From contig DASVQE010000066.1 in NCBI GenBank assembly GCA_036389275.1, forward strand, positions 62,001 through 126,000: DNA of 64,000 bases, written 5' to 3'. Shown one piece after another: positions 33,021 to 40,075 of this stretch. The position numbers and the translations under genes are program-made. The DNA comes from QHVT01 sp036389275. Its GTDB lineage: Bacteria; Acidobacteriota; Thermoanaerobaculia; Gp7-AA8. The notes under the pieces are model-generated. The model worked only from the letters and a program-made list of their open reading frames with translations, was not told the DNA's origin and did not search any database. Each line of letters begins with the position of its first letter. The stretch's first letter is position 1.

Positions 33021-34824
33021 ACGCGCCCGCGCGTTCGACGAGCTGGCCTCGCGACGCCTGCTCCTGTTCGGCGGCAAGGGCGGCGTAGGCAAGACCACCA
33101 TTTCGCTCGCCGCGGCTTTGCATTACGCGCAAACGCGGCCGACCATCCTCTTCACCACCGATCCCGCCTCGAACCTCGGCGATCTGATCGACGCGCCGGT
33201 CGCGAATCTGGAGACGCAGTCGCTCGACGCGGCGGCGCTCTACGCGCGATTCCTCGGCGCGAATCTCGACGCGTTTCTGGAGATCGGCGACCGCGGGACG
33301 TATCTCGATCGCGAGGAGCTGCGGCGGCTGTTCGAGCTGTCGCTGCCCGGCATCGATGAGCTGATGGCCTGGATGCACATCGGCGAGCTGGCCGAGGAGC
33401 GGAGCGAGGCGCTGATCGTCGTCGACACGGCGCCGACGGGACACACGCTGCGCATGCTCTCCTCGGCCGGTCATTTCCGGCAGGTGGCGCTGGCGCTCGA
33501 CGCGATGCAGGAGAAGCATCGCGCATTGGTGCGGCAGTTCACGCGCCGCGACGCGCGCGATGCGATGGATGCGTTCATCGACGATTTCTACGACCGCGCC
33601 GAGGCGCGCGCGGCGCTGCTGCGCGACCCGTCGCGCGCGGCGTTCGTTCCGGTGACGCTGTCGGAGCCACTGGTGGTCGAGCAGACCCTGCGCCTGATCG
33701 ACGAAGCCGGAATGGACGTGCCGTTCGTGGTGCTCAACCGCGCCGTCGCGGAGCCCGACTGCGAACGCGATCGCGACCGCGCCGCGCGCGACGCCGAAGC
33801 GCGAGCGCGCTTCGCCCGCACGATCGACGTGCCGCGGTCATGCGTGCCGCTCGACAGCGTGGACGCGCTTCGCGGGTTCCTCGGTTCCTCGGGTTCCTCG
33901 GTTCCTCGGGCCGCCGCCCATCCAGAGCTACCGAGGAACCGAGGAACCGAGGCACCGAGGAACCTCGCGCGGATTCTCTTTCTCGCCGGCAAAGGCGGTG
34001 TCGGCAAGACCTCGTGCGCTTCGTCGCTGGCGTTGCAGCTCGCGCGGGCGCATCCGGAGTCGCGGTACGTCGTCCTCTCGGTCGATCCGGCGCATTCGCT
34101 GCGCGATGTGTTTGCGGCGGAGGCGCCGCCCGCGAATCTCTCGGTCGAGACGATCGACACGCGCGCGAAGTGGCAACGCTTCCGCGACTCGCTCGGCGCG
34201 GAGATCGAGCGCGCCGTCGATGCACTCGCACCCGCGGGCATGTCCCTCGGCCACGACTCCGACGCCATGCGCCAGCTCGTGCAGCTCGCGCCGCCGGGCG
34301 CCGATGAGCTGTTCGCCATCACGCGCCTGGCCGACCTCACCGCCGACGAATCGATCGCCGGCATCGTCGTCGACACCGCGCCGACCGGCCACTTCCTCCG
34401 CCTGCTCGACCTGCCGCATCAGGCCGGCGAATGGCTGCGCGAGTTCATGCGCCTCCTGCTCCGCTACAGAGATCTCATCCCGCCCGGTTCGCTCGGCGAA
34501 GAGCTGGTGCGAGCCTCGCGCGCACTCAAAGACCTCGACGCCACATTGCGCTCCGAGCGCGCGGCCGTGTTCGTGGTGACCCGTCCCGAGCGCATCGTCA
34601 TCGCCGAAACGCAGCGCCTGATCGACGAGCTCGCGCGCCGGCAGATCGCCGTGGCCGGCGTCATCGCCAACTACGTCACACCCGACAACGATTGTCCGTG
34701 CGATCGGTCGATGCGCGCGTACGAGCTGGCGGCGCTGGCCGCGTTCCCCGATGCGAAGCTGATCGAGCGCCGCGACGCGCCGCCGTCGACGCTGGAAGAG
34801 TTGGCCGCGCTCGTTCCGCTATAG
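33007..34824 (+). CDS. fused double ArsA/GET3-type ATPase in the gas vesicle operon
   Basis: 605 residues with two complete ArsA-like ATPase halves. Half one has the deviant Walker A GGKGGVGKTT (residues 22-31) and DTAPTGHTLRML. Half two has AGKGGVGKTS (about 328-337) and DTAPTGHFLRLL. ArsA/GET3 ATPases drive arsenite pumps or deliver hydrophobic tail-anchored proteins; no arsenite genes are nearby. Its place between gvpG and gvpF/L, with overlapping or touching ends, implies a role in vesicle assembly, perhaps holding the hydrophobic GvpA, but this is inference. Residues 289-321, the linker between halves, are encoded by an octamer-repeat hairpin. Confidence 0.88.
   Translation: MANDERARAFDELASRRLLLFGGKGGVGKTTISLAAALHYAQTRPTILFTTDPASNLGDLIDAPVANLETQSLDAAALYARFLGANLDAFLEIGDRGTYLDREELRRLFELSLPGIDELMAWMHIGELAEERSEALIVVDTAPTGHTLRMLSSAGHFRQVALALDAMQEKHRALVRQFTRRDARDAMDAFIDDFYDRAEARAALLRDPSRAAFVPVTLSEPLVVEQTLRLIDEAGMDVPFVVLNRAVAEPDCERDRDRAARDAEARARFARTIDVPRSCVPLDSVDALRGFLGSSGSSVPRAAAHPELPRNRGTEAPRNLARILFLAGKGGVGKTSCASSLALQLARAHPESRYVVLSVDPAHSLRDVFAAEAPPANLSVETIDTRAKWQRFRDSLGAEIERAVDALAPAGMSLGHDSDAMRQLVQLAPPGADELFAITRLADLTADESIAGIVVDTAPTGHFLRLLDLPHQAGEWLREFMRLLLRYRDLIPPGSLGEELVRASRALKDLDATLRSERAAVFVVTRPERIVIAETQRLIDELARRQIAVAGVIANYVTPDNDCPCDRSMRAYELAALAAFPDAKLIERRDAPPSTLEELAALVPL
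33871..33969. repeat. octamer-repeat hairpin inside the double-ATPase gene
   Basis: Left arm 33871-33909 has repeated GGTTCCTC units. Right arm 33930-33969 has repeated GAGGAACC units with a few mismatches. They flank a 20-base loop. It is in frame (99 bases) and codes for a Ser/Gly-rich then Pro/Arg-rich linker between the two ATPase halves. Confidence 0.9.
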
Positions 34825-34833
34825 TTGCTCGCG

Positions 34834-35616
34834 GTGGCCACCGTTCTCTACGTCTACGCGATCGCGCGCGAGCCGGTCACGCCGGACGCGGACGGCATCG
34901 ACGACACGCGGCGCTTCGGCACTGCATCGATCGACGGCGTGGCGGCGGTCTTCACGGCCATGCCGGCGGACGAGCTGTCGCAGGAAGTGATCGACCGGCG
35001 CGCGAACGATCTCGAGTGGCTCGGCGCGATCGGCTATCGCCATCAGGCCGTGGTCAGCGATCTGATGAAGAAGACGGCGATTGTGCCGCTGCGCGCCTTC
35101 ACGCTCTTCTCCGGCGAAGAAGCGCTGCGCGCGTACCTCGGCGAGCATCGCGACGCGCTCCGCGCCGCGCTCGACCGCCTCGACGGCAAACAGGAGTGGA
35201 CGCTGCGCGTCGAGTTCGACGCCGCCCGCTGGAGCGAAGCGCTGACCGCGCGCATCGCCTCGCTGCGCGAGCTGCAGGAGCAGATCGCGTCCGCGCCGCC
35301 GGGCAAAGCGTTCCTCCTCCGCAAAAAACTCGACGACGAGAAAAAACGCGCGTCGCACGACGCCGAACAATCCGTCCTCGCCGAGATCGAATCCGCCGTG
35401 CGCGACCGCCTCCGCTGCCAGACGCTCTCCGAGACCCGCGAGCGCCGCGACGGCGCCTTCCCGCAGATCAACGTCCTCCTCAACCGCGACGAGGAAGACC
35501 GTTTGCAGGAGGCGGCGCAGGACCTCGCCGGCAGGTACGAGCCTGAAGGAATCACGCTTGCGGTGACCGGACCGTGGCCGCCGTACACGTTCGCAACGAT
35601 GAACGATGAAGGATGA
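34834..35616 (+). CDS. gvpL: gas vesicle protein GvpF/GvpL (second of three)
   Basis: 260 residues. The N-terminal VLYVYAIAREP strand, GVAAVFTAMPADEL, a segment YRHQAVVSDLMKKTAIVPLRAFTLF and the C-terminal TLAVTGPWPPYTFA are GvpF/L marks. The helical middle (FLLRKKLDDEKKRASHDAEQ) is longer and more charged than in the first copy. The GTG at 34834 is chosen because homology begins there; a TTG three codons earlier abuts the ATPase stop. The last codons (MNDEG and the stop) come from the heptamer hairpin that follows. Confidence 0.9.
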   Translation: MATVLYVYAIAREPVTPDADGIDDTRRFGTASIDGVAAVFTAMPADELSQEVIDRRANDLEWLGAIGYRHQAVVSDLMKKTAIVPLRAFTLFSGEEALRAYLGEHRDALRAALDRLDGKQEWTLRVEFDAARWSEALTARIASLRELQEQIASAPPGKAFLLRKKLDDEKKRASHDAEQSVLAEIESAVRDRLRCQTLSETRERRDGAFPQINVLLNRDEEDRLQEAAQDLAGRYEPEGITLAVTGPWPPYTFATMNDEG

Positions 35617-35669
35617 ACGATGAACAGCAGCCGCCTTCGTTCATCGTTCATCCTTCATCGTTCATCGTT
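35595..35669. repeat. perfect 31-bp heptamer inverted repeat in the gvp operon
   Basis: Left arm 35595-35625 and right arm 35639-35669 are perfect complements made of GAACGAT-type heptamers around a 13-base loop. Both arms are identical in sequence to those of the element at 41705-41778. It supplies the end of the second gvpF/L gene and fills the gap before the gvpS/M-like gene. Confidence 0.95.
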
Positions 35670-35680
35670 CGAGAAAACCA

Positions 35681-35866
35681 ATGCCTGACACCGACCTCGC
35701 ACTCCTCGAGACCCTCGACCATCTCCTCGACCGCGGCGTGATCATCGCCGGCGAGGCGGTGATTTCCATCGGCGACGTCGATCTGCTCTACCTCGGCCTC
35801 AACGTCGTGCTGGCCAACGTCGACGCGATCATCCGGACCTCAAACGCACCGAGAAACGGGCGATGA
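35681..35866 (+). CDS. GvpA-family minor gas vesicle protein (GvpS/GvpM-like)
   Basis: 61 residues, essentially only the GvpA-fold core: LLETLDHLLDRGVIIAGEAV, a helix, followed by ISIGDVDLLYLGLNVVLANVDAI, a beta-hairpin and helix. The DLLYLGLNVVLANV form matches the GvpS/GvpM subgroup rather than the main structural GvpA. Such paralogues are thought to shape or seed the vesicle tips. It overlaps the third gvpF/L gene by ATGA (35863-35866). It is shorter than studied GvpS/M proteins, lacking a C-terminal tail. Confidence 0.85.
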   Translation: MPDTDLALLETLDHLLDRGVIIAGEAVISIGDVDLLYLGLNVVLANVDAIIRTSNAPRNGR

Positions 35867-36504
35867 GACACGTCGTCATCGGCGCGCATCTGCGCCGCGA
35901 CGACGTCGAGCCGCTCGCCGCGGCCCTCCCTTGCGGCGAGCTCTTTCTCTCCGCCGTGGTCATCGAAGACGACCAGCCGACCACCGATCGCGACCTGCTG
36001 CTGCGCGTCGCGCGCGTGCGCGGCGCGCTGCTCGACCGCGCCACCTTCGTCGCTATCCGCTACGGCCTCTTCGTCGCCGACGCCGCGGAAGCGGCGGCCA
36101 AATGCGCGGCGCATCTGCCGCGCTGGCAGCGCCTCCTCGAGAGCCATCGACACGACGTCGAGCTGACGCTCAAGGCGGCCGCCGCCTCGCCGCGTCCTCG
36201 TCCCGATCGCGCCGATTTTTCGAGCGGCGCCGCCTATCTCCGCGCGCTGCACGAGGCCGCGCAGGCGTCGTCCGCCGATCCCATTTTTCGCGATGCTGCC
36301 GAACGCCTGCTCGTGCCGCTCGCGCTTCGCCATCGCTGGCTGCATCGCGACGAGAAATCCGTCGAGCTGGTGATGCTCGCGGCGCGCGAACGCGTCGACG
36401 AGCTGCTGCGCGGCGGCGAGGTGCTGCGCGCCGAATGTCCGCACGTCCCGTTTCTGCTCTCCGGACCGTGGCCGCTGGAGGTCTTCGCCGATGCTGACGA
36501 ATGA
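35863..36504 (+). CDS. gas vesicle protein GvpF/GvpL-like (third, divergent)
   Basis: 213 residues. The C-terminal VPFLLSGPWPLEVFAD matches the GvpF/L ending. The middle carries the LRVARVRGALLDRATFVAIRYGLF segment, which corresponds to the conserved VLPxxFGTVF region. The N-terminal strand is changed (MRHVVIGAHL), and the charged coiled coil is shorter than in the other two, so this copy has diverged most. It is coupled to the gene before it (ATGA) and overlaps gvpK by 14 bases. Assignment rests on the C-terminal motif, length and position. Confidence 0.8.
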   Translation: MRHVVIGAHLRRDDVEPLAAALPCGELFLSAVVIEDDQPTTDRDLLLRVARVRGALLDRATFVAIRYGLFVADAAEAAAKCAAHLPRWQRLLESHRHDVELTLKAAAASPRPRPDRADFSSGAAYLRALHEAAQASSADPIFRDAAERLLVPLALRHRWLHRDEKSVELVMLAARERVDELLRGGEVLRAECPHVPFLLSGPWPLEVFADADE

Positions 36505-36814
36505 AGAAGAGAAGCTGCGGCGCGCGCTTTCATTTACGGACGCAGTGATGCCTCAGCGGATTTCCGCAGATCCGGAAGTCGTGGAGAACGGCCTGGCGAA
36601 GCTCGTGCTGTCGATCGTGGAGCTCGTGCGGAAGCTGCTCGAGAAGCAGGCGCTGCGCCGCATGGACGCCGGCAATCTCACCGACGAGGAGATCGAGCGG
36701 CTCGGCAACGCGCTCATGAAGCTCGAGGAGAAGATGGCCGAGCTGAAGCGCGCATTCGGGCTCAGCGATGAGGAGCTGAATCTGAAGCTCGGACCTTTGA
36801 AGATGTGGGAATGA
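36491..36814 (+). CDS. gvpK: gas vesicle protein GvpK
   Basis: 107 residues. The core RISADPEVVENGLAKLVLSIVELVRKLLEKQALRRMDAG (about 18-57) and NLTDEEIERLGNALMKLEEKMAELKRAFGL are a near-complete GvpK family match. GvpK is an all-helical accessory protein needed for proper vesicle formation. The ATG at 36491 lies inside the previous gene by 14 bases. A 17-base gap follows before gvpJ. Confidence 0.94.
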   Translation: MLTNEEEKLRRALSFTDAVMPQRISADPEVVENGLAKLVLSIVELVRKLLEKQALRRMDAGNLTDEEIERLGNALMKLEEKMAELKRAFGLSDEELNLKLGPLKMWE

Positions 36815-36831
36815 TGTGTTAAACAGCGCTC

Positions 36832-37179
36832 GTGCCGATTGAAGATCGAGGATCGCTGCAGCGTCAGCCGCAAGGGCTGGTCGACATCCTCGACAAGATC
36901 CTCGACAAGGGTCTGGTGGTCGCGGGCGACATCAAGGTTTCGCTGGCGAACGTCGAGCTGCTGACCATCCAGTTGCGCCTCGTGATCTGCTCGATCGACA
37001 AGGCCGAGGCCATCGGCATCAACTGGTGGCGCAGCGACCGGTTCTATTCGAGCGACGCGAAGGCGCTGCCGGCTCCGGCCGAATACGACGAGCTGCGCGA
37101 GCGCATCTCCGAGCTCGAACGACAACTCAATGCACGCGAGCTTCCCGCCGGGAAGCCGGGAGAGAGGAAAGGCAGGTAA
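36832..37179 (+). CDS. gvpJ: gas vesicle protein GvpJ
   Basis: 115 residues with a GTG start. A GvpA-fold core (GLVDILDKILDKGLVVAGDI, KVSLANVELLTIQLRLVICS) is followed by IDKAEAIGINWWRSDRFYSS and a C-terminal coiled coil (YDELRERISELERQLNA). The IGxxWW segment and coiled tail separate GvpJ from the main structural protein. GvpJ is a minor shell component, probably at the conical tips. It is three bases from gvpA. Confidence 0.93.
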   Translation: MPIEDRGSLQRQPQGLVDILDKILDKGLVVAGDIKVSLANVELLTIQLRLVICSIDKAEAIGINWWRSDRFYSSDAKALPAPAEYDELRERISELERQLNARELPAGKPGERKGR

Positions 37180-37182
37180 ATC

Positions 37183-37470
37183 ATGGCTGTTGAACGCGCC
37201 CCGGGCGGAACCAGTCTGATCGACGTACTCGACCGGATTCTCGACAAAGGTATCGTCGTCGACGCGTGGGTCCGCATCTCGCTGGTCGGCATCGATCTGA
37301 TCACGGTTGAAGCACGCGTCGTCATCGCGTCGATCGACACGTACCTCAAATACGCGGAAGCGGTCGGCATTACCTCGACCGTCGCCCGTCCGGCCCTCGG
37401 GCCCGGCGAAGGCGGCGGCGGCATGGGCACGACCACCACGGTGCCGGCGACCGGAACGACGCGCACGTAG
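37183..37470 (+). CDS. gvpA: major gas vesicle structural protein GvpA
   Basis: 95 residues. The core SLIDVLDRILDKGIVVDAWVRISLVGIDLITVEARVVIASIDTYLKYAEAVG (residues 11-62) is an almost textbook GvpA, the amphipathic subunit that polymerises into the rib shell. The C-terminal tail is Gly/Thr-rich (GEGGGGMGTTTTVPATGTTRT) and longer than in many GvpA proteins. AGGAAAGGCAGG lies just upstream of the ATG and should give strong translation. It comes last in the vesicle operon, behind all accessory genes, so a separate promoter or mRNA processing would be needed for the excess of GvpA normally required; none is obvious. Confidence 0.96.
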   Translation: MAVERAPGGTSLIDVLDRILDKGIVVDAWVRISLVGIDLITVEARVVIASIDTYLKYAEAVGITSTVARPALGPGEGGGGMGTTTTVPATGTTRT

Positions 37471-37475
37471 CGGCG

Positions 37476-38054
37476 ATGCGCAGGTGGTTCTGCGGCGCCG
37501 CCGCACTGCTGCTCGCCGCCTGCGCACATCGCGCCGCCGTCACCCCGGCGGCGGCGCCATCCGATGCTGCGACGCCGGCGGCTGCGACGCCGGCCGTGCG
37601 GCCGGTCCCGATCGTCCGCCTGCCGTCGGAAGGCGAGCCGCTCATCAATCCGAGCGGCACGATCCTGGTGAAGGTCGATCCGACCACCGGCAGCTCGCTG
37701 TTCGCGATGGGCACGCAGGAGATCAAGCCGAACAGCGGCATCCCGATGCACGTGCATGAGACCGAGGACGAGATCCTCTTCGTGCACGAAGGCACCGCGG
37801 TCGGCACGGTCGGCGACGAGCACGTCACCGCGCCGGCCGGCACAACCATCTTCATTCCGCGCGGCACGTGGCACGGCGTCGAGACCCCGAACGGCGCGGT
37901 GACGCTGGTCTGGTTCGTCACGCCGCCCGGCCTGGAGTGGTTCTTCCGCGCCACGCGCAGCAAACCGGGCGAGCCGCCGAAATCGCTCACGCGCGAAGAG
38001 CTCGACGACATCGCCCGGAAACATCACATGAAGTTCGCGCCGCGCAAGCAGTAG
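37476..38054 (+). CDS. cupin-domain lipoprotein
   Basis: 192 residues. A lipoprotein signal (MRRWFCGAAALLLAAC, lipid Cys at about 16), an Ala/Pro/Thr-rich spacer to about residue 45, then a single cupin barrel: GIPMHVHETEDEILFVHEG holds the metal-type His/His/Glu set, and IFIPRGTWHGVETP the last His. It resembles sugar-isomerase or quercetinase-like cupins, but no substrate can be named. It starts five bases after gvpA on the same strand, so it is likely cotranscribed, though a link to vesicles is unproven. Confidence 0.82.
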   Translation: MRRWFCGAAALLLAACAHRAAVTPAAAPSDAATPAAATPAVRPVPIVRLPSEGEPLINPSGTILVKVDPTTGSSLFAMGTQEIKPNSGIPMHVHETEDEILFVHEGTAVGTVGDEHVTAPAGTTIFIPRGTWHGVETPNGAVTLVWFVTPPGLEWFFRATRSKPGEPPKSLTREELDDIARKHHMKFAPRKQ

Positions 38055-38062
38055 CGGCGCAG

Positions 38063-40075
38063 TTACTTCACCCACTGATCGAACCAGTCGCCCACGGTCT
38101 GGTACCAGAGCTTCGAGTTCTGCGGCTTGAGCACCCAGTGCCCTTCGTCGGGGAAGATCACCATCTTCGACTGGATGCCGCGGCGCTGCAGCGCGGTGAA
38201 GAGCTGCATGCCTTCGCCGACCGGCACGCGGTAATCGAGCTCGCCGTGCGTGACGAGCGTCGGCGTGGCGAAGTTCTTCACGAAGCGGTGCGGCGACCAG
38301 CGCGCGTACGTCTCCGGCTGTTCCCAGAACGGCCCGCCGAATTCGAACTCGGGGAACCAGAGCTCTTCGGTGACGCCGTACATCGACTCAAGGTTGTAGA
38401 CGCCGGCGTGCGAGACGAGCGCCTTGAAGCGCGTCGAGTGGCCGAGGATCCAGTCGACCATGTAGCCGCCGTAGGAACCGCCCGCGGCGCCGAGGCGTGA
38501 GCCGTCGACGTACGGCAGCGCGGCCAGCTTGTCGACGCCGTTCATGATGTCGGTGTAGACGCGGCCGCCCCAGTCGCCGGAGATCTGCTCGACGAACTGC
38601 TGGCCGAAACCGGTCGAGCCGCGCGGGTTCGGCATCAGCACGACGTAGCCGCGCGCCGCGAAGAGCTGCGGGTTCCAGCGATACGACCACGCATCCGCCC
38701 ACGCGCCTTGCGGCCCGCCGTGAATGAGCACGATGCCGGGATACTTCTTCGACGGATCGAAGTTCGGCGGCGTGATCAGATGCCCCTGCACCTGCGCGTC
38801 GTCGGCGCCGGTCCACCAGAGATCGCGCGTCTCGCCCATGGCGATCTTCGCCAGCAGCGCGTCGTTGTCGCGAGTGATGCGCCGCGGCTCGCCGCCGCGC
38901 GTCTGCACGTAGATGTCCGTCGGCCGGCGCAGCGATGACTGCTCGTACGCGATGGTGCGGCCGTCGCGCGAGACGTCGATCGCATGCGTCGCGCCGGTGG
39001 CGTTCACCAGCGTGGCCTTGCCGTCGAGGGCGATCTCGTAGACGGCCTGCTTCCCTTTGTACGGCACGCTGGCGAACAGCGAGCGGCTGTCGGGCGACCA
39101 GACCGCCGACTCGATCCAGTTCGGAAAGTCTGCGGCGATGCGTTTCGACGTGCCGCTGGTGCGGTCGTAAAGCCAGAGCTCCCACAGATCCGACTCGTAG
39201 CCGTTGCGCGACTGCGAGCGGTAGGCGATCCAGCGGCCGTCGGGCGAGTAGAGCGGTGAGGTGTCGGCGCCGGTGCGCGTGGTGATGCGCTTCGCTTCGC
39301 CGCCCGAAATCGGCACGAGGTAGAGATCGGCGTTCGTCGAGCGCTCGGGATGCTCCTCGACGTTGCGCGCGTAGACGAGCTCGCGCCCGTCGGGCGAGAC
39401 GTCGAACTCGCCGCCGCCGCCGACCGAGAACGGCGGCGCATCGAAGGCGCCGGGCGTGAGGTCGCGCGGCGCGCTCCCGTCGAGCGGCACGTAGACGATG
39501 TGTGTGCGCGTCGGCTCCTGCCAGGCGTTCCAGTGGCGATAGAGCAGCGAGGTGATCACGCGCGCCTTCGACGGGCGGTTGCCGGCGGCGGTGTCCTTCT
39601 GACTGGTGCACTGCGGATCGACGCCGCATTCCGGATAGACGTCCGACACCGCCACGAGCGCCTTCGCATCGGGCAGCCACTTCACGCTGCCGGCGCCGCC
39701 GGAGAGCGACGTCACGCGCCGCGTCTTCTGCGTGGCGAGGTCGTAGAGGTAGACCTGCCGCGCGCCGCCTTCGCGGTTCGAGACGTAAGCGATGGTCTTG
39801 CCGTCGGGCGACCAGGCCGGCTCTTCATCCTGCTTCGTGCCGTCGCTGATCTGCCGCGACGGCGCGCTGCCGTCGGACGGCACCAGGTAGATCGCGCTGC
39901 GGCGGACGTTCGCGGCGAGGTCGATGGTGCTGGCGTCGTAGACCACCCACTTGCCGTCGGGCGAGAGGTGCGGCGCGCCGATGCGACGGACGGCGGCGAG
40001 GTCTTCGAAGGCGATCGGATGCTGGGCGAAAAGAGTCGTGGTAAAGAGGACAATAAATAGCAATCGTTTCATCAT
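38063..40075 (-). CDS. secreted S9-family prolyl oligopeptidase-like peptidase
   Basis: 670 residues. A signal peptide (MKRLLFIVLFTTTLFA) is followed by a beta-propeller of about 400 residues (TolB-like blades such as SPDGKWVVYDAS, AWSPDGKTIAYVSNREG) and the alpha/beta-hydrolase domain. The nucleophile lies in GGSYGGYM, the Asp in HGELDYRVP and the His in PDEGHWV. It belongs with DPP-IV/acylaminoacyl-peptidase-like enzymes that release dipeptides or acylated residues from peptides. Two in-frame ATG codons (40075, 40072) overlap the upstream gene's stop. Convergent with the gas vesicle operon. Confidence 0.93.
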   Translation of the reverse strand: MMKRLLFIVLFTTTLFAQHPIAFEDLAAVRRIGAPHLSPDGKWVVYDASTIDLAANVRRSAIYLVPSDGSAPSRQISDGTKQDEEPAWSPDGKTIAYVSNREGGARQVYLYDLATQKTRRVTSLSGGAGSVKWLPDAKALVAVSDVYPECGVDPQCTSQKDTAAGNRPSKARVITSLLYRHWNAWQEPTRTHIVYVPLDGSAPRDLTPGAFDAPPFSVGGGGEFDVSPDGRELVYARNVEEHPERSTNADLYLVPISGGEAKRITTRTGADTSPLYSPDGRWIAYRSQSRNGYESDLWELWLYDRTSGTSKRIAADFPNWIESAVWSPDSRSLFASVPYKGKQAVYEIALDGKATLVNATGATHAIDVSRDGRTIAYEQSSLRRPTDIYVQTRGGEPRRITRDNDALLAKIAMGETRDLWWTGADDAQVQGHLITPPNFDPSKKYPGIVLIHGGPQGAWADAWSYRWNPQLFAARGYVVLMPNPRGSTGFGQQFVEQISGDWGGRVYTDIMNGVDKLAALPYVDGSRLGAAGGSYGGYMVDWILGHSTRFKALVSHAGVYNLESMYGVTEELWFPEFEFGGPFWEQPETYARWSPHRFVKNFATPTLVTHGELDYRVPVGEGMQLFTALQRRGIQSKMVIFPDEGHWVLKPQNSKLWYQTVGDWFDQWVK

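Noticed and set aside
33007..34824. Arsenite efflux ATPase (ars operon)
   Set aside because: No arsB, arsC, arsD or arsR nearby; the gene is locked inside a gas vesicle operon.
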